A DNA stretch of 25,000 nucleotides, from positions 170,001 to 195,000 of the forward strand of contig CAJNDS010000968.1 in assembly GCA_905221605.1 (NCBI GenBank), read 5' to 3'. This document shows, piece after piece, positions 16,735 to 24,870 of this stretch. Below the pieces are notes generated by a model. That model saw only the letters and a list, made by a program, of their open reading frames with translations. It made no database searches and was not told the origin of the DNA. Position 1 is the stretch's first letter. Each line of letters starts with the position of its first letter. Made by a program: the position numbers and the translations under genes. This DNA is from Symbiodinium natans. Lineage: Eukaryota > Sar > Dinophyceae > Suessiales > Symbiodiniaceae.

Positions 16735-16835
16735 GTTTAGGGTTTAGGGTTTAGGGTTTTAGGGTTTAGGGTTTAGGGTTTAGGATGGTTTAGGGTTTAG
16801 GGTTTTAGGGTTTATGGTTTTGGGGTTTCGGGTTT
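16734..16835. repeat. (TTTAGGG)n array
   Basis: Begins immediately upstream (sense) of the gene B start codon. Confidence 0.9.
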
Positions 16836-17041
16836 AGGGGAACCGAGATTTTACATGTGAGGGTCTAGGGTCTCAGGTTTAGGCCCAAAGTTTAGGCTGA
16901 ACCCTGGGTTTGGAAGGGGTTTAGGGTTTAGGGTTTAGGGTTTCGGGGGGGGGGGGGGGTGGGGGCGCCAAGCGCGAAGCTGGGGCTCTCGCCTCCCACT
17001 CTGCCCGGCCCAAGAAACCCCCCCGCAGTTTTCCCAAAGAA

Positions 17042-17132
17042 TCCTAAGTACCTATATGGGGGTCACTTACCCAAACCATAATAGTAATTCCTACTATAGA
17101 AACTCTACTTTCTACTATGTAGGTACTTAGGA
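17042..17132. mobile_element. 91-bp inverted-repeat element
   Basis: TCCTAAGTACCTA at the left and TAGGTACTTAGGA at the right are perfect inverted repeats. A/T-rich, non-coding interior with a second small palindrome (ATAGTAATTCCTACTAT). Confidence 0.6.
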
Positions 17133-17162
17133 CCCTTTGGGTTTTTAACTTCTAACATCCCC

Positions 17163-17280
17163 ACCTTAGCGCTCCAGGGTCTCTGGGGTTGGGCAGTCCA
17201 GGGAGTTTCTGGGGTTAGTGGGGTTGGGCACTCCAGGGAGGCTGGGGTTGAGCGCTCCAGGGAATCTCTAGGAGTAGGGC
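17163..17280. repeat. Imperfect tandem repeat, about 30-bp period
   Basis: Four copies of CTCCAGGGAGTCTCTGGGGTTGGG-type sequence, for example GCTCCAGGGTCTCTGGGGTT and CACTCCAGGGAGGCTGGGGT. It creates a Pro/Ser-rich minus frame. Confidence 0.7.
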
Positions 17281-17346
17281 GAGGCGAAGACTTCTGGGAG
17301 AGTTGAGTTTGAAATCGAACAACCCCACACCGAAGGTGGGGAAAAA

Positions 17347-17424
17347 ACATAACAACATGTGTTCTTCCTAGTAAGGGCAGTATAGGGATGCTGATCTGTG
17401 TTCCAAAGCAAATTGTAGTTATGT
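17347..17424. mobile_element. Diverged family 1 element (copy 6)
   Basis: The arms ACATAACAACATGTGTTC and GCAAATTGTAGTTATGT are inverted. The core CTTCCTAGTAAGGGCAGTATAGGGAT matches the other copies in its key bases (CTTCCTA..AAGG..TATAGGGAT). Confidence 0.55.
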
Positions 17425-17614
17425 TATCAACCCACACCCAAAACCATAAGCCCTGCTCACAACCCACAACTATGTAACGAAACCCTGCAACCCTAACATA
17501 GTGGCCTTAACAACTAGAATAAGGTTTGGGGGGTCATTATCGTAGACTTACAAAGGGACCAGAACGGAATACTTTTAGTACTTATCCCGACCCCTACTGT
17601 ATATTAGACTCCAG

Positions 17615-17707
17615 CCTTCCAGACCTCCGCGAACGGCGTGTGTCGGCAAGTGCTGTGGGAGGTACTGACCCGCTTGCATGCGAGCGAGCCGAAACGTGCC
17701 AACGAAG
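17615..17707 (+). CDS. Upstream exon of the plus-strand gene
   Basis: Acceptor CTCCAG|CC, donor CGAAG|GAATTTAGGG. Reads FQTSANGVCRQVLWEVLTRL then HASEPKRANE. A minus-strand frame is also open. The donor of GA type followed by TTTAGGG matches that of gene B exon 3. Confidence 0.45.
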
Positions 17708-18203
17708 GAATTTAGGGTTTAGGGTTTAGTGTTTGGGAAAGGACGGCCGCAAAAAAACTGTCAGGTGTGTCTCTGTGCGTGTGCGTGTGTGCACGACATT
17801 TATGCGAAGCATACGAGCCGTTATCCGTGCAAGCTCTTCACTGTTCACATCTTCGAAGGCAGGACGTGAGTCCCTACGTGCATCACATGTATCGGGAAAG
17901 GTTTGTTCAGGGCTTCAAGGCTGGGGGGCGTAGAGCTTCTGAGACTTGGGGTCTGCTGTCCTCTTTTTGCAGAGTTACGAGCTCATAGGGTTCTTACTAA
18001 TTCTGGGGCTTGCTCTTGTTTATGGTTTGGTCCCTCAGTTTACAGCAAGGCTTCGGGTCTTCCTCAATCACCTCAGCCCCGAACCCTACAAGAAGGAAGG
18101 GTTTAAGCTCAAAAGGCCCGCGGGCACGGATCCAAAGCTGAAAACAGCCCCAGAGGGCGAAACAAATCCCCGAAGACAAGCCGCAAGCACGCAGAACTTT
18201 TGA
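17615..18203 (+). CDS. Plus-strand gene, three exons, C-terminal transmembrane helix
   Basis: The exons 17615-17707, 17765-17919 and 17973-18203 join in phase across introns of 57 nt (GA..AG, made largely of TTTAGGG) and 53 nt (GC..AG). The translation includes QVLWEVLTRLHASEPKRANE, then VSPYVHHMYRERFVQGFK, then the hydrophobic stretch ELIGFLLILGLALVYGLVPQ, a basic tail and a TGA at 18201-18203. The last exon has the best 3' splice site of the window (CTCTTTTTGCAG). The family is not recognised; a small single-pass membrane protein is plausible. It lies between genes A and B on the opposite strand. Its 5' end is not identified, and the second exon begins in a low-complexity GTGTGCGTG run that may not be coding. 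Confidence 0.5.
17765..17919 (+). CDS. Middle exon of the plus-strand gene
   Basis: Acceptor CTGTCAG|GT, donor TTCAAG|GCTGGG. Reads ..HLCEAYEPLSVQALHCSHLR and RQDVSPYVHHMYRERFVQGFK in two consecutive blocks. The first ten codons are a GTGTGCGTG-type low-complexity run. Confidence 0.45.
17973..18203 (+). CDS. Terminal exon of the plus-strand gene
   Basis: A pyrimidine tract and CAG precede 77 codons including stop. Residues 3-22 form a strongly apolar helix. These are followed by TARLRVFLNHLSPEPYKKEG and a Lys/Pro/Thr-rich tail. The frame is uninterrupted and has a coding-like composition, unlike the minus frames here. It is the most convincing part of this gene. Confidence 0.6.
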   Translation, partial: SYELIGFLLILGLALVYGLVPQFTARLRVFLNHLSPEPYKKEGFKLKRPAGTDPKLKTAPEGETNPRRQAASTQNF

Positions 18204-18267
18204 ACCCTAAACTCTAAACTCAACTCTAAAACCCCAAACCCCAAACCCTAAACCCTAAACCCTAAAC
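18190..18267. repeat. Degenerate then canonical CCCTAAA array
   Basis: Begins right at the stop codon of the plus-strand gene. Confidence 0.85.
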
Positions 18268-18332
18268 CGGTTTGCACGCGTCTGAGGCCGGCGAGCCGCA
18301 AAAATGGCAGTACCTGTCCTGCTCTCCCTCAG

Positions 18333-18380
18333 TACTTCATGACTTTCGGGAGCGCTGAGGAAGCCTTCGCAATCCATGAG
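18333..18380 (+). CDS. Candidate plus-strand exon YFMTFGSAEEAFAIHE
   Basis: It follows a pyrimidine-rich CTGCTCTCCCTCAG acceptor and ends two bases before an inverted-repeat element (18383-18584). It joins in phase 0 to the candidate at 18614. The minus strand is also open (APESHEVLRESRT with a GT donor). It may continue the gene that ends at 18203, through alternative ends, or belong to another gene. Confidence 0.35.
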
Positions 18381-18382
18381 AT

Positions 18383-18584
18383 CTACCATTTGCTTAAGAA
18401 TCACCCAACAAAAACTAATCCCTGTATTGCCCTGATTAGCCGTGATCTAAACTCTTTCATCCCGAAACATCCGTCTTCGCGACAAAAAAATTAGCTTTCG
18501 CAAAACTTTCGCGGACCACATCTTGTTTGCTTTTGCTTTTGTGGGGGGGGGGGGGGGGGGGAGGGGTTCTTAAGCAAATAGTCG
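18383..18584. mobile_element. Inverted-repeat element, family 1, copy 3 (202 bp, expanded)
   Basis: Left arm CTACCATTTGCTTAAGAA, right arm TTCTTAAGCAAATAG, flanked by AGAT on both sides. The interior is longer than in other copies and contains a run of 19 G. It lies between two candidate plus-strand exons. Confidence 0.7.
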
Positions 18585-18613
18585 AGATACGCAACTAATT
18601 CGGATCCCAACAG

Positions 18614-18703
18614 CTTTGGGCTGTGGGTCCTGGAGACGGATTGACGCAGCACATGCTAGCACATTGTCCCCTATGCTTCGCAAGGAAAGCATCGGATTCC
18701 TAA
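18614..18703 (+). CDS. Candidate plus-strand exon with C-P-L-C motif
   Basis: Starts at CCAACAG|CTT, reads LWAVGPGDGLTQHMLAHCPL then CFARKASDS, and reaches TAA at 18701-18703. The C-x2-C pair is suggestive of a metal site but incomplete. A splice donor before the stop (CGCAAG|GAAAG) is possible. Confidence 0.3.
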   Translation, partial: LWAVGPGDGLTQHMLAHCPLCFARKASDS

Positions 18704-18849
18704 ACCCTAAACCCTAAACCCTAAACGTTTTGGGGGTTCTGGGGTGATGAATCCGCGTGCATGGGGAACAACTTCTGTGAGGCCGCGTCTGCTCGTCTAC
18801 GCGTGGTGCAAGGCCGCGTGCTGTTGCTGCTCTTTGGGCCGTAACATCG

Positions 18850-18900
18850 GTTTAGGGTTTAGGGTTTAGGGTTTAGAGTTTAGGGTTTAGGGTTTAGGGT
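18850..18900. repeat. (TTTAGGG)n array
   Basis: With CCCTAAA at 18699-18727 it brackets a 120-bp GC-rich island open in several frames, a possible exon of undecided strand. Confidence 0.9.
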
Positions 18901-19076
18901 ACATCTTTAGCTCAGGAATCTTCAGCTGTAACCCTCTAAAGCCTAAGCCCCGACTAGGGTTTTGGTCTTGACCACGTAGGGTGTACTACCCTGAACCCTA
19001 AAGCCCGTGCCATGAATAATCCCAAACACTGACCCCTATAGATCCTCAACCCTAAGCCCTGAACCAAAACAGTCCT

Positions 19077-19148
19077 AAACCCAAAACCCAAAACCCAAAA
19101 CCCAAAACCCTAAACCCTAAACCCTAAACCCTAAACCCTAAACCCTGA
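19077..19148. repeat. (CCCAAAA)n then CCCTAAA array
   Basis: Four CCCAAAA units followed by six CCCTAAA. Confidence 0.9.
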
Positions 19149-19268
19149 CCCCGAACTAACCAAAAACTTAGATCGGCTCCAGCACGGGAACTCGTCAAAT
19201 CCCTACGTTGTGACTGTCGTGAGCATCGTCAGCTGTTGCCTTGGGCAGCCTTCTCAAGAAGCATCTAG

Positions 19269-19435
19269 TTACGGTTTAGGGTTTAGGGTTTAGGGTTTAG
19301 GGTTTAGGGTTTAGGGTTTAGGGTTTAGGGTTTAGGGTTTAGGGTTTAGGGTTTAGGGTTTAGGGTTTCGGGTTTCGGGTTTCGGGTTTCGGGTTTAGGG
19401 TTCAGGACTGTTTTGGTTCAGGGTTTAGGGTTTAG
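19269..19435. repeat. TTTAGGG array with a (TTTCGGG)n block
   Basis: About fifteen TTTAGGG, then four TTTCGGG at 19365-19398. Confidence 0.95.
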
Positions 19436-19563
19436 GGACTAGGAAGCCAGGGATGAGGTACCTCGAAGTTTTCAGATCCAGGCGCCCTCTTTTCATGCTT
19501 TAGGGCCTGAGTCTCTCCGGGTAGACTTTAGCGTTTAGGGTTTGGGGTTTAGGGCTCTTCCAG

Positions 19564-19633
19564 TATTTCCGACACTCTCCGTTGGGTAGCCCGAACGACA
19601 TTGGGACTCCAGATGCTATGATCGCCAACTGTA
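19564..19633 (+). CDS. Candidate plus-strand exon YFRHSPLGSPNDIGTPDAM
   Basis: Follows GGGCTCTTCCAG and lies between a TTTAGGG array (left) and a CCCTAAA array (right), the mirror image of the minus-strand exon context and so appropriate for a plus-strand exon. Minus frames are open too. Confidence 0.25.
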
Positions 19634-19638
19634 GGCCA

Positions 19639-19707
19639 CCCTAAACCCTAAACCCTAAACCCTAAACCCTAAACCCTAAACCCTAAACCCTAAACCCTAA
19701 ACCCTGA
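19639..19707. repeat. (CCCTAAA)n array
   Basis: Ten units, right of the plus-strand exon candidate at 19564. Confidence 0.95.
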
Positions 19708-19829
19708 ACCTATGTAATTCCGCTGTGGGCTAGTTATAGAGGAATTATGGTGCACCCTCAGCCCTAAACCCTAGGCAGTTCCTCCCTGGCCTGGTTTGAC
19801 GGGAACTCTGGTCTGGTCTGCTAGGGGAT

Positions 19830-19890
19830 TACCCTAAACCCTCAACCCTAAACCCTCAACCCTAAACCCTAAATAAACCCTAAACCCTAT
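19830..19890. repeat. CCCTAAA / CCCTCAA array
   Basis: Short mixed array, intergenic. Confidence 0.85.
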
Positions 19891-21022
19891 TCTGGTATGC
19901 TACCCTGAAATCTAGGCGCTTCCAGTGACTCCCGACCACAAGGCCAGGGGCCCAAAGGTTTGAGGCTTGGGATGTCGGCTCCCTCCGGTACCCATATCCT
20001 CTACCCTAAGCTGTACCCAAAGGCTCCTCTGTAGCTCCTTCTCTAGGGTTAGATGCTGCAATCCTCTATAACTAAACCCCTAAACCCTAAACCCTAAACC
20101 CAAAACCCCAAAATGGAACGACAGAGGAGCCTTCAGGTCGACCCTTACATTGTGCCGGGCAATCGATTTTGGGGCGTTGGGGTTCCCAGGGCAGCGGGCT
20201 TGTCGATAGGTATACCTTTGAGGGTTCAGGTTTGTAGGGGTATTCTTTTTTGTTTTATCCTTTTTTTTGTGTGGGGGGGGGGGGGGGGGAATCCGCAAGA
20301 AGCCTTGTTGCGTTTAGCAAACGGCCCGGTTGTAGGTGGAGAGCGCCTTCCAGGACTCATAAGTCTTGGTGCCGCAGGTCGACAGTTGCGGATGCTTTTT
20401 TTGGGTGGGGGATTATAGGGCTCATAGGGCCTGTAGGGTTTAGAGGTTAGGGTCCATCAGTTTCCGACCTCAAGGCATCTGCCTCTCACCTATGAAAGGC
20501 TGCCCAAGTCCAGCTGTGTTGTTGGTGAAACTCGCCAAGGCCGGATGCTGTTGGCCGGTAAGCTTTAGCATTCTGGGTCGGTCCATTACCTCCTATACCA
20601 GCTTTGCGGGTGTGGGGTTGAAGGATTTTTGGGCTTGAGGGATTAGAGGGTTTTGGCTACAGCTTTGGACACTTACCCTAAACCCCAGACTGCTTGCAAA
20701 GTGAGCAGATTCCGAAAGATACCTAACAGTTGCAGGTGCGATTTTAGGGTCCAGAGCGCAGGAGAGTTTGGGTGGAAGGGTCGGCGAGTAATAGTATACT
20801 TTAGGTCTTTTCCTTGAGGGGTACTTAGTCTCTCGCTCGGAACAAGACGATAAACTGTATACGGGTTTAGGGCTTTGTTGGGCTTGGTGGGCCTTGTACA
20901 GTTTGCATGCTCATAGTGCTTACGAAAACTCAATCTGAATTTGCACAATGTGCATAACTCCTGCAAACACCTGAACGTGCATGCCCTTCAGCACAACAAA
21001 CATCTTCCCTGGCCCCAGGGCA
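19891..21022. other. Region left of the gene A stop
   Basis: Between the gene A stop and the telomeric arrays. Contains coding-like islands of undecided strand at 20113-20200, 20280-20400 and 20480-20570 (the last with a canonical GTAAGC on + and GTGAGA on minus). It probably holds exons I cannot assign. Confidence 0.3.
20280..20400. other. Coding-like island, strand undecided
   Basis: The + strand reads EALLRLANGPVVGGERLPGL then ISLGAAGRQLRM. The minus strand reads CGTKTYESWKALSTYNRAVC-stop. Both look protein-like and neither can be tied to a neighbour. The stretch follows an 18-base G run. Confidence 0.25.
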
Positions 21023-21055
21023 TCAGAAGAGGTCCATGACGAAATCGCCCACATC
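21023..21055 (-). CDS. Gene A exon A6: C-terminus DVGDFVMDLF-stop
   Basis: The terminal exon starts at GTGCAG|GAT and ends with TGA. It fixes the 3' end of the gene. No polyadenylation signal is evident nearby. The opposite strand has a 35-codon ATG frame, taken as a shadow. Confidence 0.75.
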   Translation of the reverse strand, partial: DVGDFVMDLF

Positions 21056-24000
21056 CTGCACCAACCCGATTCAAGCACCCGTGTCTAAATCCGACGCGCC
21101 AAGAGCCCTCAACCAAGCAGTGTCGGGGCAGGGTGCACGGTTGCGGGCTGCAGCCGGGTTTCAGGGGCCTGCGTTTAGGGAGTAAGTGCTTTCTGCCTGG
21201 CCCCTAAACCCTAAGTAAACCCTAAACCCTAAACCCCAAACCCTAAACCCTAAACCCTAAACCCGAATCCCTTGAAGCTTGGGCAGCTGGGGAGTCTGTA
21301 GGTTTAGGATTCGTTGTCATATGGAAGCCCTGAATGTCGGCAAGACCCCTGCTCCCCCTAAAGCCCTAGATTTACTAAACTCCTGTACCTGGAAAGTCTA
21401 AAGTTACCCGAAACCCTGAACCCTGAACCCTGAACCCTGAACCCTGAACCCTGAACCCTGAACCCTGAACCCTGAACCCTGAACCCTGAACCCTAAACCC
21501 TAAACCCTAAACCCTAAACCCTAAACCCTAAACCCTAAACCCTAAACCCTAAACCCTAAACCCCACTCCACCAGCTGCCTGGCTTCTTTCCTGGAACCTT
21601 TCAACTCAACCCCCCACGTCAACACCCCTAAGCCCTGAATGCCCAGGTTTACTACTAGTTGCATAAGAACCCCAAAAGAATTTTAAAGAAATAAAAGAAG
21701 TAATCCCCATACTACCTCAAAGAAGAATATTTTTTGGGGGTTCTTATCAGCAATTCGTAGTTTGGGGCCTAGAGTTCGAGAACTTCTTCTCTCAGACACC
21801 CGCTGGCAAGCCAAAGGCTGTGATCTGCTCCAGGCGCCAGGCACAGTTGGACCAGGTTTAGGGTTTAGGGTTTAGGGTTTAGGGTTTAGGGTTTAGGGTT
21901 TAGGGTTTAGGGTTTAGGGTTTAGGGTTTAGGGTTTAGGGTTTAGGGCCATCATCTCCTGGACGGGGCTTCGGCGCGATGCGCCAGCCCAGCTGATTGCT
22001 GCCAGACTCGCCCCAGCTCGCGGTCGCAACAACCCAAACCCAAGGGTACAACCTTAGGCTTACTTGTCCAGTATCCTTGGGGAACTACAGTAAAGGTTAA
22101 CCTTTGGAATTATAAGGGGAATATTAATATAATACCCCAAAAAGGTTAAAAGGTTACCTACTCTTCTACTAAGTAGGGGTCCAAGGATAGAGTCCCATGA
22201 AAGTCTCTCTCTCTCTCACACACGCGCAAGGGGGCACCTCAGACCCCTGGACGAAACCTGCGCAACAAACAGAAACCCTCCTGAACCCGAGAAAAAAGGC
22301 TACAACAAAAACAAAAACTCCGAAACACTCTCAAACCCAAAAACTATAAAGCCCTAAGCTGTGCATAAAGCACTGAAGCCATCAGGCCCCAACCGAAAAG
22401 TCCGCATACCCTTGTCACCGACAGATGCCAAGCCCGAAGCCCTAAAACCCCAAGTCAAAACAAAAGCCCTAAACCCTAAACTCACCAAAAACCCTGAAAC
22501 CCGCCCCCAAAACCCGAAACCCTACACTCCAAAACCCTGAAACCCTCCCCAAAAAACCCGAAACCCCACGCTCTAAAACACTAGACCTCAACAGAAACAT
22601 TCATTCGTGCCTCGGCGGCGCCCCCGAGCCAGTCCTTGGGGCAGGATCCCTAAACCCTAAACCCTAAACCCTAAACCCAGGAATAGGCTGTGAGGTTGAG
22701 GCAGCAACTTTGCGAGGTTTGGGGTTTCGTGACTAGAGTTTTGGGCTAATTCCTAGTGGGGAATTAGAGGAAATTTTGGGGGGGGACATAAGGTCCGTAA
22801 GTCCAATTCCATACTCAGGCCTCACACAAAAGCCTCAGATCCGAAAAAGTTGGCCCTTAGACCTAAACTTTCTGAAGAATATTCCTGGATACGGTCCTCA
22901 AACCCAACAAGGGAATATGATATGATCCCAAGGTCCTATCTAGCCAGGCCTCAACAATTTGGGGTTGTTTAGGGCGTCGAATGACCTTTCCTTTCAATCA
23001 AGGTGCCTCTTTGTTATGCAAAGACTAACAGCAAGGACATCAACGACGTCAACATACTAAACGACAAGCCAACGAGCCCCAATCCCAAGCGTTTTGCTTT
23101 AGGGAGTTAAGGGTTTTGGACCCCATGAAGCACTAAACGCTCCCTAAACCAAACCCTAAACCCTAAACCCTAAACCCCTAAACAATAAACCCCTAGACCC
23201 TAAACCCTCATCCCATTGTTAAACATTGGAAGCACTCTCGTGACAGTGAAGTCAAAGCTGCGCCAACGTCCGCGGCGACGTCGGCTACGGCATCCTGTCC
23301 AGAGAGCCCAACTAGAAACTTGGGCCCCGAAGCTACTATTTGGTTAAGAACCCCACAAGAATAGAGAGTAATAATCCCTATATTACCCTAACAAGGAAGA
23401 ACATTTTTTCTTTTCGGGGTTCTTAAGCAAGTAGCAGGAAGTCTTCATATAGGAAGTACTTCTCAAGTCCCAAGTAGTCCTTACTTAGGTACATGGACCC
23501 TTAGGGGCCTTAGGGCTCAATAAGGAAGATGAAGATACCCTTACCCTGAATCAAGGAATTCAGGTTCAGTCAGAGAAAGAACCCCTCTTAGTTTGAGGCA
23601 TCTTCTGTTGTTGGAGGGGAAAGGAGGGCTCGTTGCGTAGTTCGGCTGTTGGAGAACCTAGGAGGGCCCAAGGTGGCTTCGACAAGGATTTTGGGCTTCG
23701 TCCGATTGTTCGCGTCTGTTGGGGAAACGCGGGGGAACCATACGGGTAGTAACAGCCCTGAATAATGTTGACTTCACATTAATGATTCCCGCCGCAATTG
23801 TAAAATCCAGCTGCCGGAACACAATATTGTAACCCGCCCCGGGAAATCCGTTTTTTACGGGCGTGGTGCTATTACCTAATACTAAAACTAATAGTACGTC
23901 CTACCAGGATTTAGGCGAACATTATTGAGGAGGCCCTGGCCGGAGAGATTGATCAATGAAGGGGGGGGGGGGGGGGGGGGGGGGGGTGGGGGGGGGTTTA

Positions 24001-24805
24001 TTAATGCGAAGTCAACATTAGGGATTCTTGTACTCCCTATAATTATCCCTACTAAGGACTGCTAGAAAAAGGGGGAGCATCCCAAGCGAAGGGCTTAGGG
24101 AAAACACATTTCAAAGGCAAGCTGCGCCCACATCCGCGGCGGCATCGCCGACCGCCTCCTTGTCAGTGCGAAGCTGTAAGCTTGGCAAAGTCTCAAACCC
24201 TGCACCCTAGGATGGCTCTTCAAACCCTTGAAAGATAATCCTGAGTATGATCCTCTAAACCCCAAAAAAGGAACATACAAAATGTCCCAAGGGCCCCTAG
24301 CACCCTACTTGCACTCTATACCAAAAACTATGGCTTCGCACCCTGCGTGCTCTCTACACCTAGAACTATGGCTTCTCATCCCAGGTCTTGCATCCAAGCT
24401 TCGCCCACGTCCGCGGCGATGTCGGCAACGGTGTCCTTAGGAGTTTAGGGAGTCTAGCGATTCGGGTGGGGTTTAGGGTGTAGCAGGGTCGGGGGTGCAG
24501 ACAGGCCATTTCACATACTACATTTGCACATCCAAGGGACCCCAAGCTCAACCCTGAAACCCTAAGACCCCTAGACCCCCACGGCCTTACAGCTCCTGCT
24601 CCAGAGGGCCCTACTATCTATGTTTACGGAAGTAGCTACCTCCAAAAAGCCCTTACTCAGTGGGTGTTAAAGTTTCAGATTCCTTGGGTAGAAAGGTACT
24701 ACACATGGACCTAAACCCTGAACCCTCAACCCGAAACCCTGGACCTGGTGCTCAATATGCCAAGGTGCGCCGAGCTCTTCTAAGCCCTCACCATCGGCCA
24801 AGAGC
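21023..24805 (-). CDS. Gene A: 3' part of a tandem copy of gene B
   Basis: Six exons read leftward from the right edge: LLADGEGLEELG, DTVADIAADVG, EAVGDAAADVG, DAVADVAADVG, DWLGGAAE, DVGDFVMDLF-stop. All join in phase 0. They correspond to the C-terminal acidic tail of gene B, and the first two have direct counterparts there. The upstream part (WWE, possible EF-hands, membrane helix) should lie right of the window. Donors are GC in A1, A3, A4 and A5 and GA in A2. The tail ending DVGDF(V/I)MDLF is one I recall from predicted dinoflagellate WWE-type proteins, a memory to be checked by search. Its function is unknown; a membrane-proximal acidic tail is all that can be said. Confidence 0.75.
21200..21268. 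repeat. (CCCTAAA)n array
   Basis: Gene A intron A5, about 145 bp before the terminal exon's acceptor, in the opposite polarity to the usual acceptor-side arrays. Confidence 0.9.
21410..21562. repeat. (CCCTGAA)11 turning into (CCCTAAA)11
   Basis: A clean switch from one unit to the other near 21490. Confidence 0.95.
21652..21760. mobile_element. Inverted-repeat element, family 1, copy 4 (109 bp)
   Basis: Ends CTACTAGTTGCATAAGAACC and GGTTCTTATCAGCAATTCGTAG. Flanks TTTA/TTTG, an imperfect duplication. In gene A intron A5. Confidence 0.75.
21856..21947. repeat. (TTTAGGG)n array, 13 units
   Basis: Perfect units, in gene A intron A5. Confidence 0.95.
21951..22030 (-). other. Coding-like GC-rich island in gene A intron A5
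   Basis: The minus strand reads ASWGESGSNQLGWRIAPKPR and then PGDDG. It lies right of a TTTAGGG array, opposite to the usual context. Phase 0 joining of A5 to A6 does not need it. Confidence 0.2.
22072..22189. mobile_element. 118-bp inverted-repeat element
   Basis: TATCCTTGG and CCAAGGATA form the ends. The inside carries paired AAAGGTTAACCTTT-type palindromic A/T-rich sequence. Non-coding, in gene A intron A5. Confidence 0.5.
22440..22680. repeat. Degenerate CCCTAAA region around gene A exon A5
   Basis: CCCTAAA, CCCTGAAA and CCCGAAA units on the left, four CCCTAAA on the right (22648-22678), so both sides have the same polarity here. Confidence 0.8.
22611..22634 (-). CDS. Gene A exon A5: DWLGGAAE
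   Basis: A 24-nt, phase 0 exon between CCAAG|GAC and GAG|GCACGA. It joins ..ADVG to DVGDF without a frame change. Confidence 0.7.
23137..23212. repeat. (CCCTAAA)n array, partly degenerate
   Basis: Donor side of gene A exon A4. Confidence 0.9.
23262..23294 (-). CDS. Gene A exon A4: DAVADVAADVG
   Basis: A 33-nt symmetric exon between GGACAG|GAT and GGC|GCAGCTT. The 3' splice site context GGGCTCTCTGG(A/G)CAG|G is shared with gene B exon 10. An inverted-repeat element ends 38 nt upstream of the acceptor. Confidence 0.75.
23333..23437. mobile_element. Inverted-repeat element, family 1, copy 5 (105 bp)
   Basis: Ends CTACTATTTGGTTAAGAACC and GGTTCTTAAGCAAGTAGCAG, flanked by GAAG. It sits 38 nt before the acceptor of gene A exon A4. 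Confidence 0.75.
23763..24020. mobile_element. 258-bp terminal-inverted-repeat element
   Basis: Ends TAATGTTGACTTCACATTAAT and its complement ATTAATGCGAAGTCAACATTA: 13 bp perfect, about 21 bp with one mismatch. No clear target duplication is seen. The interior has a 26-base G run and no coding potential. In gene A intron A3. Confidence 0.7.
24030..24065. repeat. Family 3 unit, copy 3
   Basis: Shares the ACTAAGGACTGCTAG end and the preceding A/T-rich core. Placed directly beside the 258-bp element ending at 24020. Confidence 0.5.
24126..24158 (-). CDS. Gene A exon A3: EAVGDAAADVG
   Basis: A 33-nt symmetric exon between ACAAG|GAG and GGC|GCAGCTT, the most diverged of the repeat exons. Confidence 0.7.
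24403..24435 (-). CDS. Gene A exon A2: DTVADIAADVG
   Basis: A 33-nt symmetric exon between CTAAG|GAC and GGC|GAAGCTT (GA donor; the other copies have GCAGCTT). Confidence 0.75.
24769..24805 (-). CDS. Gene A exon A1: LLADGEGLEELG
   Basis: A 37-nt exon, counterpart of gene B exon 17. The acceptor is CCGAG|G, the donor GGC|GCACCT. It is flanked by CCCTGAA/CCCTAAA repeats on the left and TTTAGGG repeats on the right. Confidence 0.75.
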
Positions 24806-24816
24806 CTCGGGTGTAG

Positions 24817-24870
24817 AGGTTTAGGGCTTCGAGGTTTAGGGTTCGGGGTTTAGGGTTTGGAGATTCAGGG
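24817..24870. repeat. Degenerate TTTAGGG array
   Basis: Acceptor side of gene A exon A1. A short CCCTGAA/CCCTAAA stretch at 24712-24742 lies on its donor side. Confidence 0.8.

Noticed and set aside
17105-17467. 120-codon minus-strand frame
   Set aside because: It runs through a diverged family 1 element and a 30-bp tandem repeat, and has no domain signature.
20980-21085. 35-codon plus-strand ATG frame
   Set aside because: It is antisense to the terminal exon of gene A.
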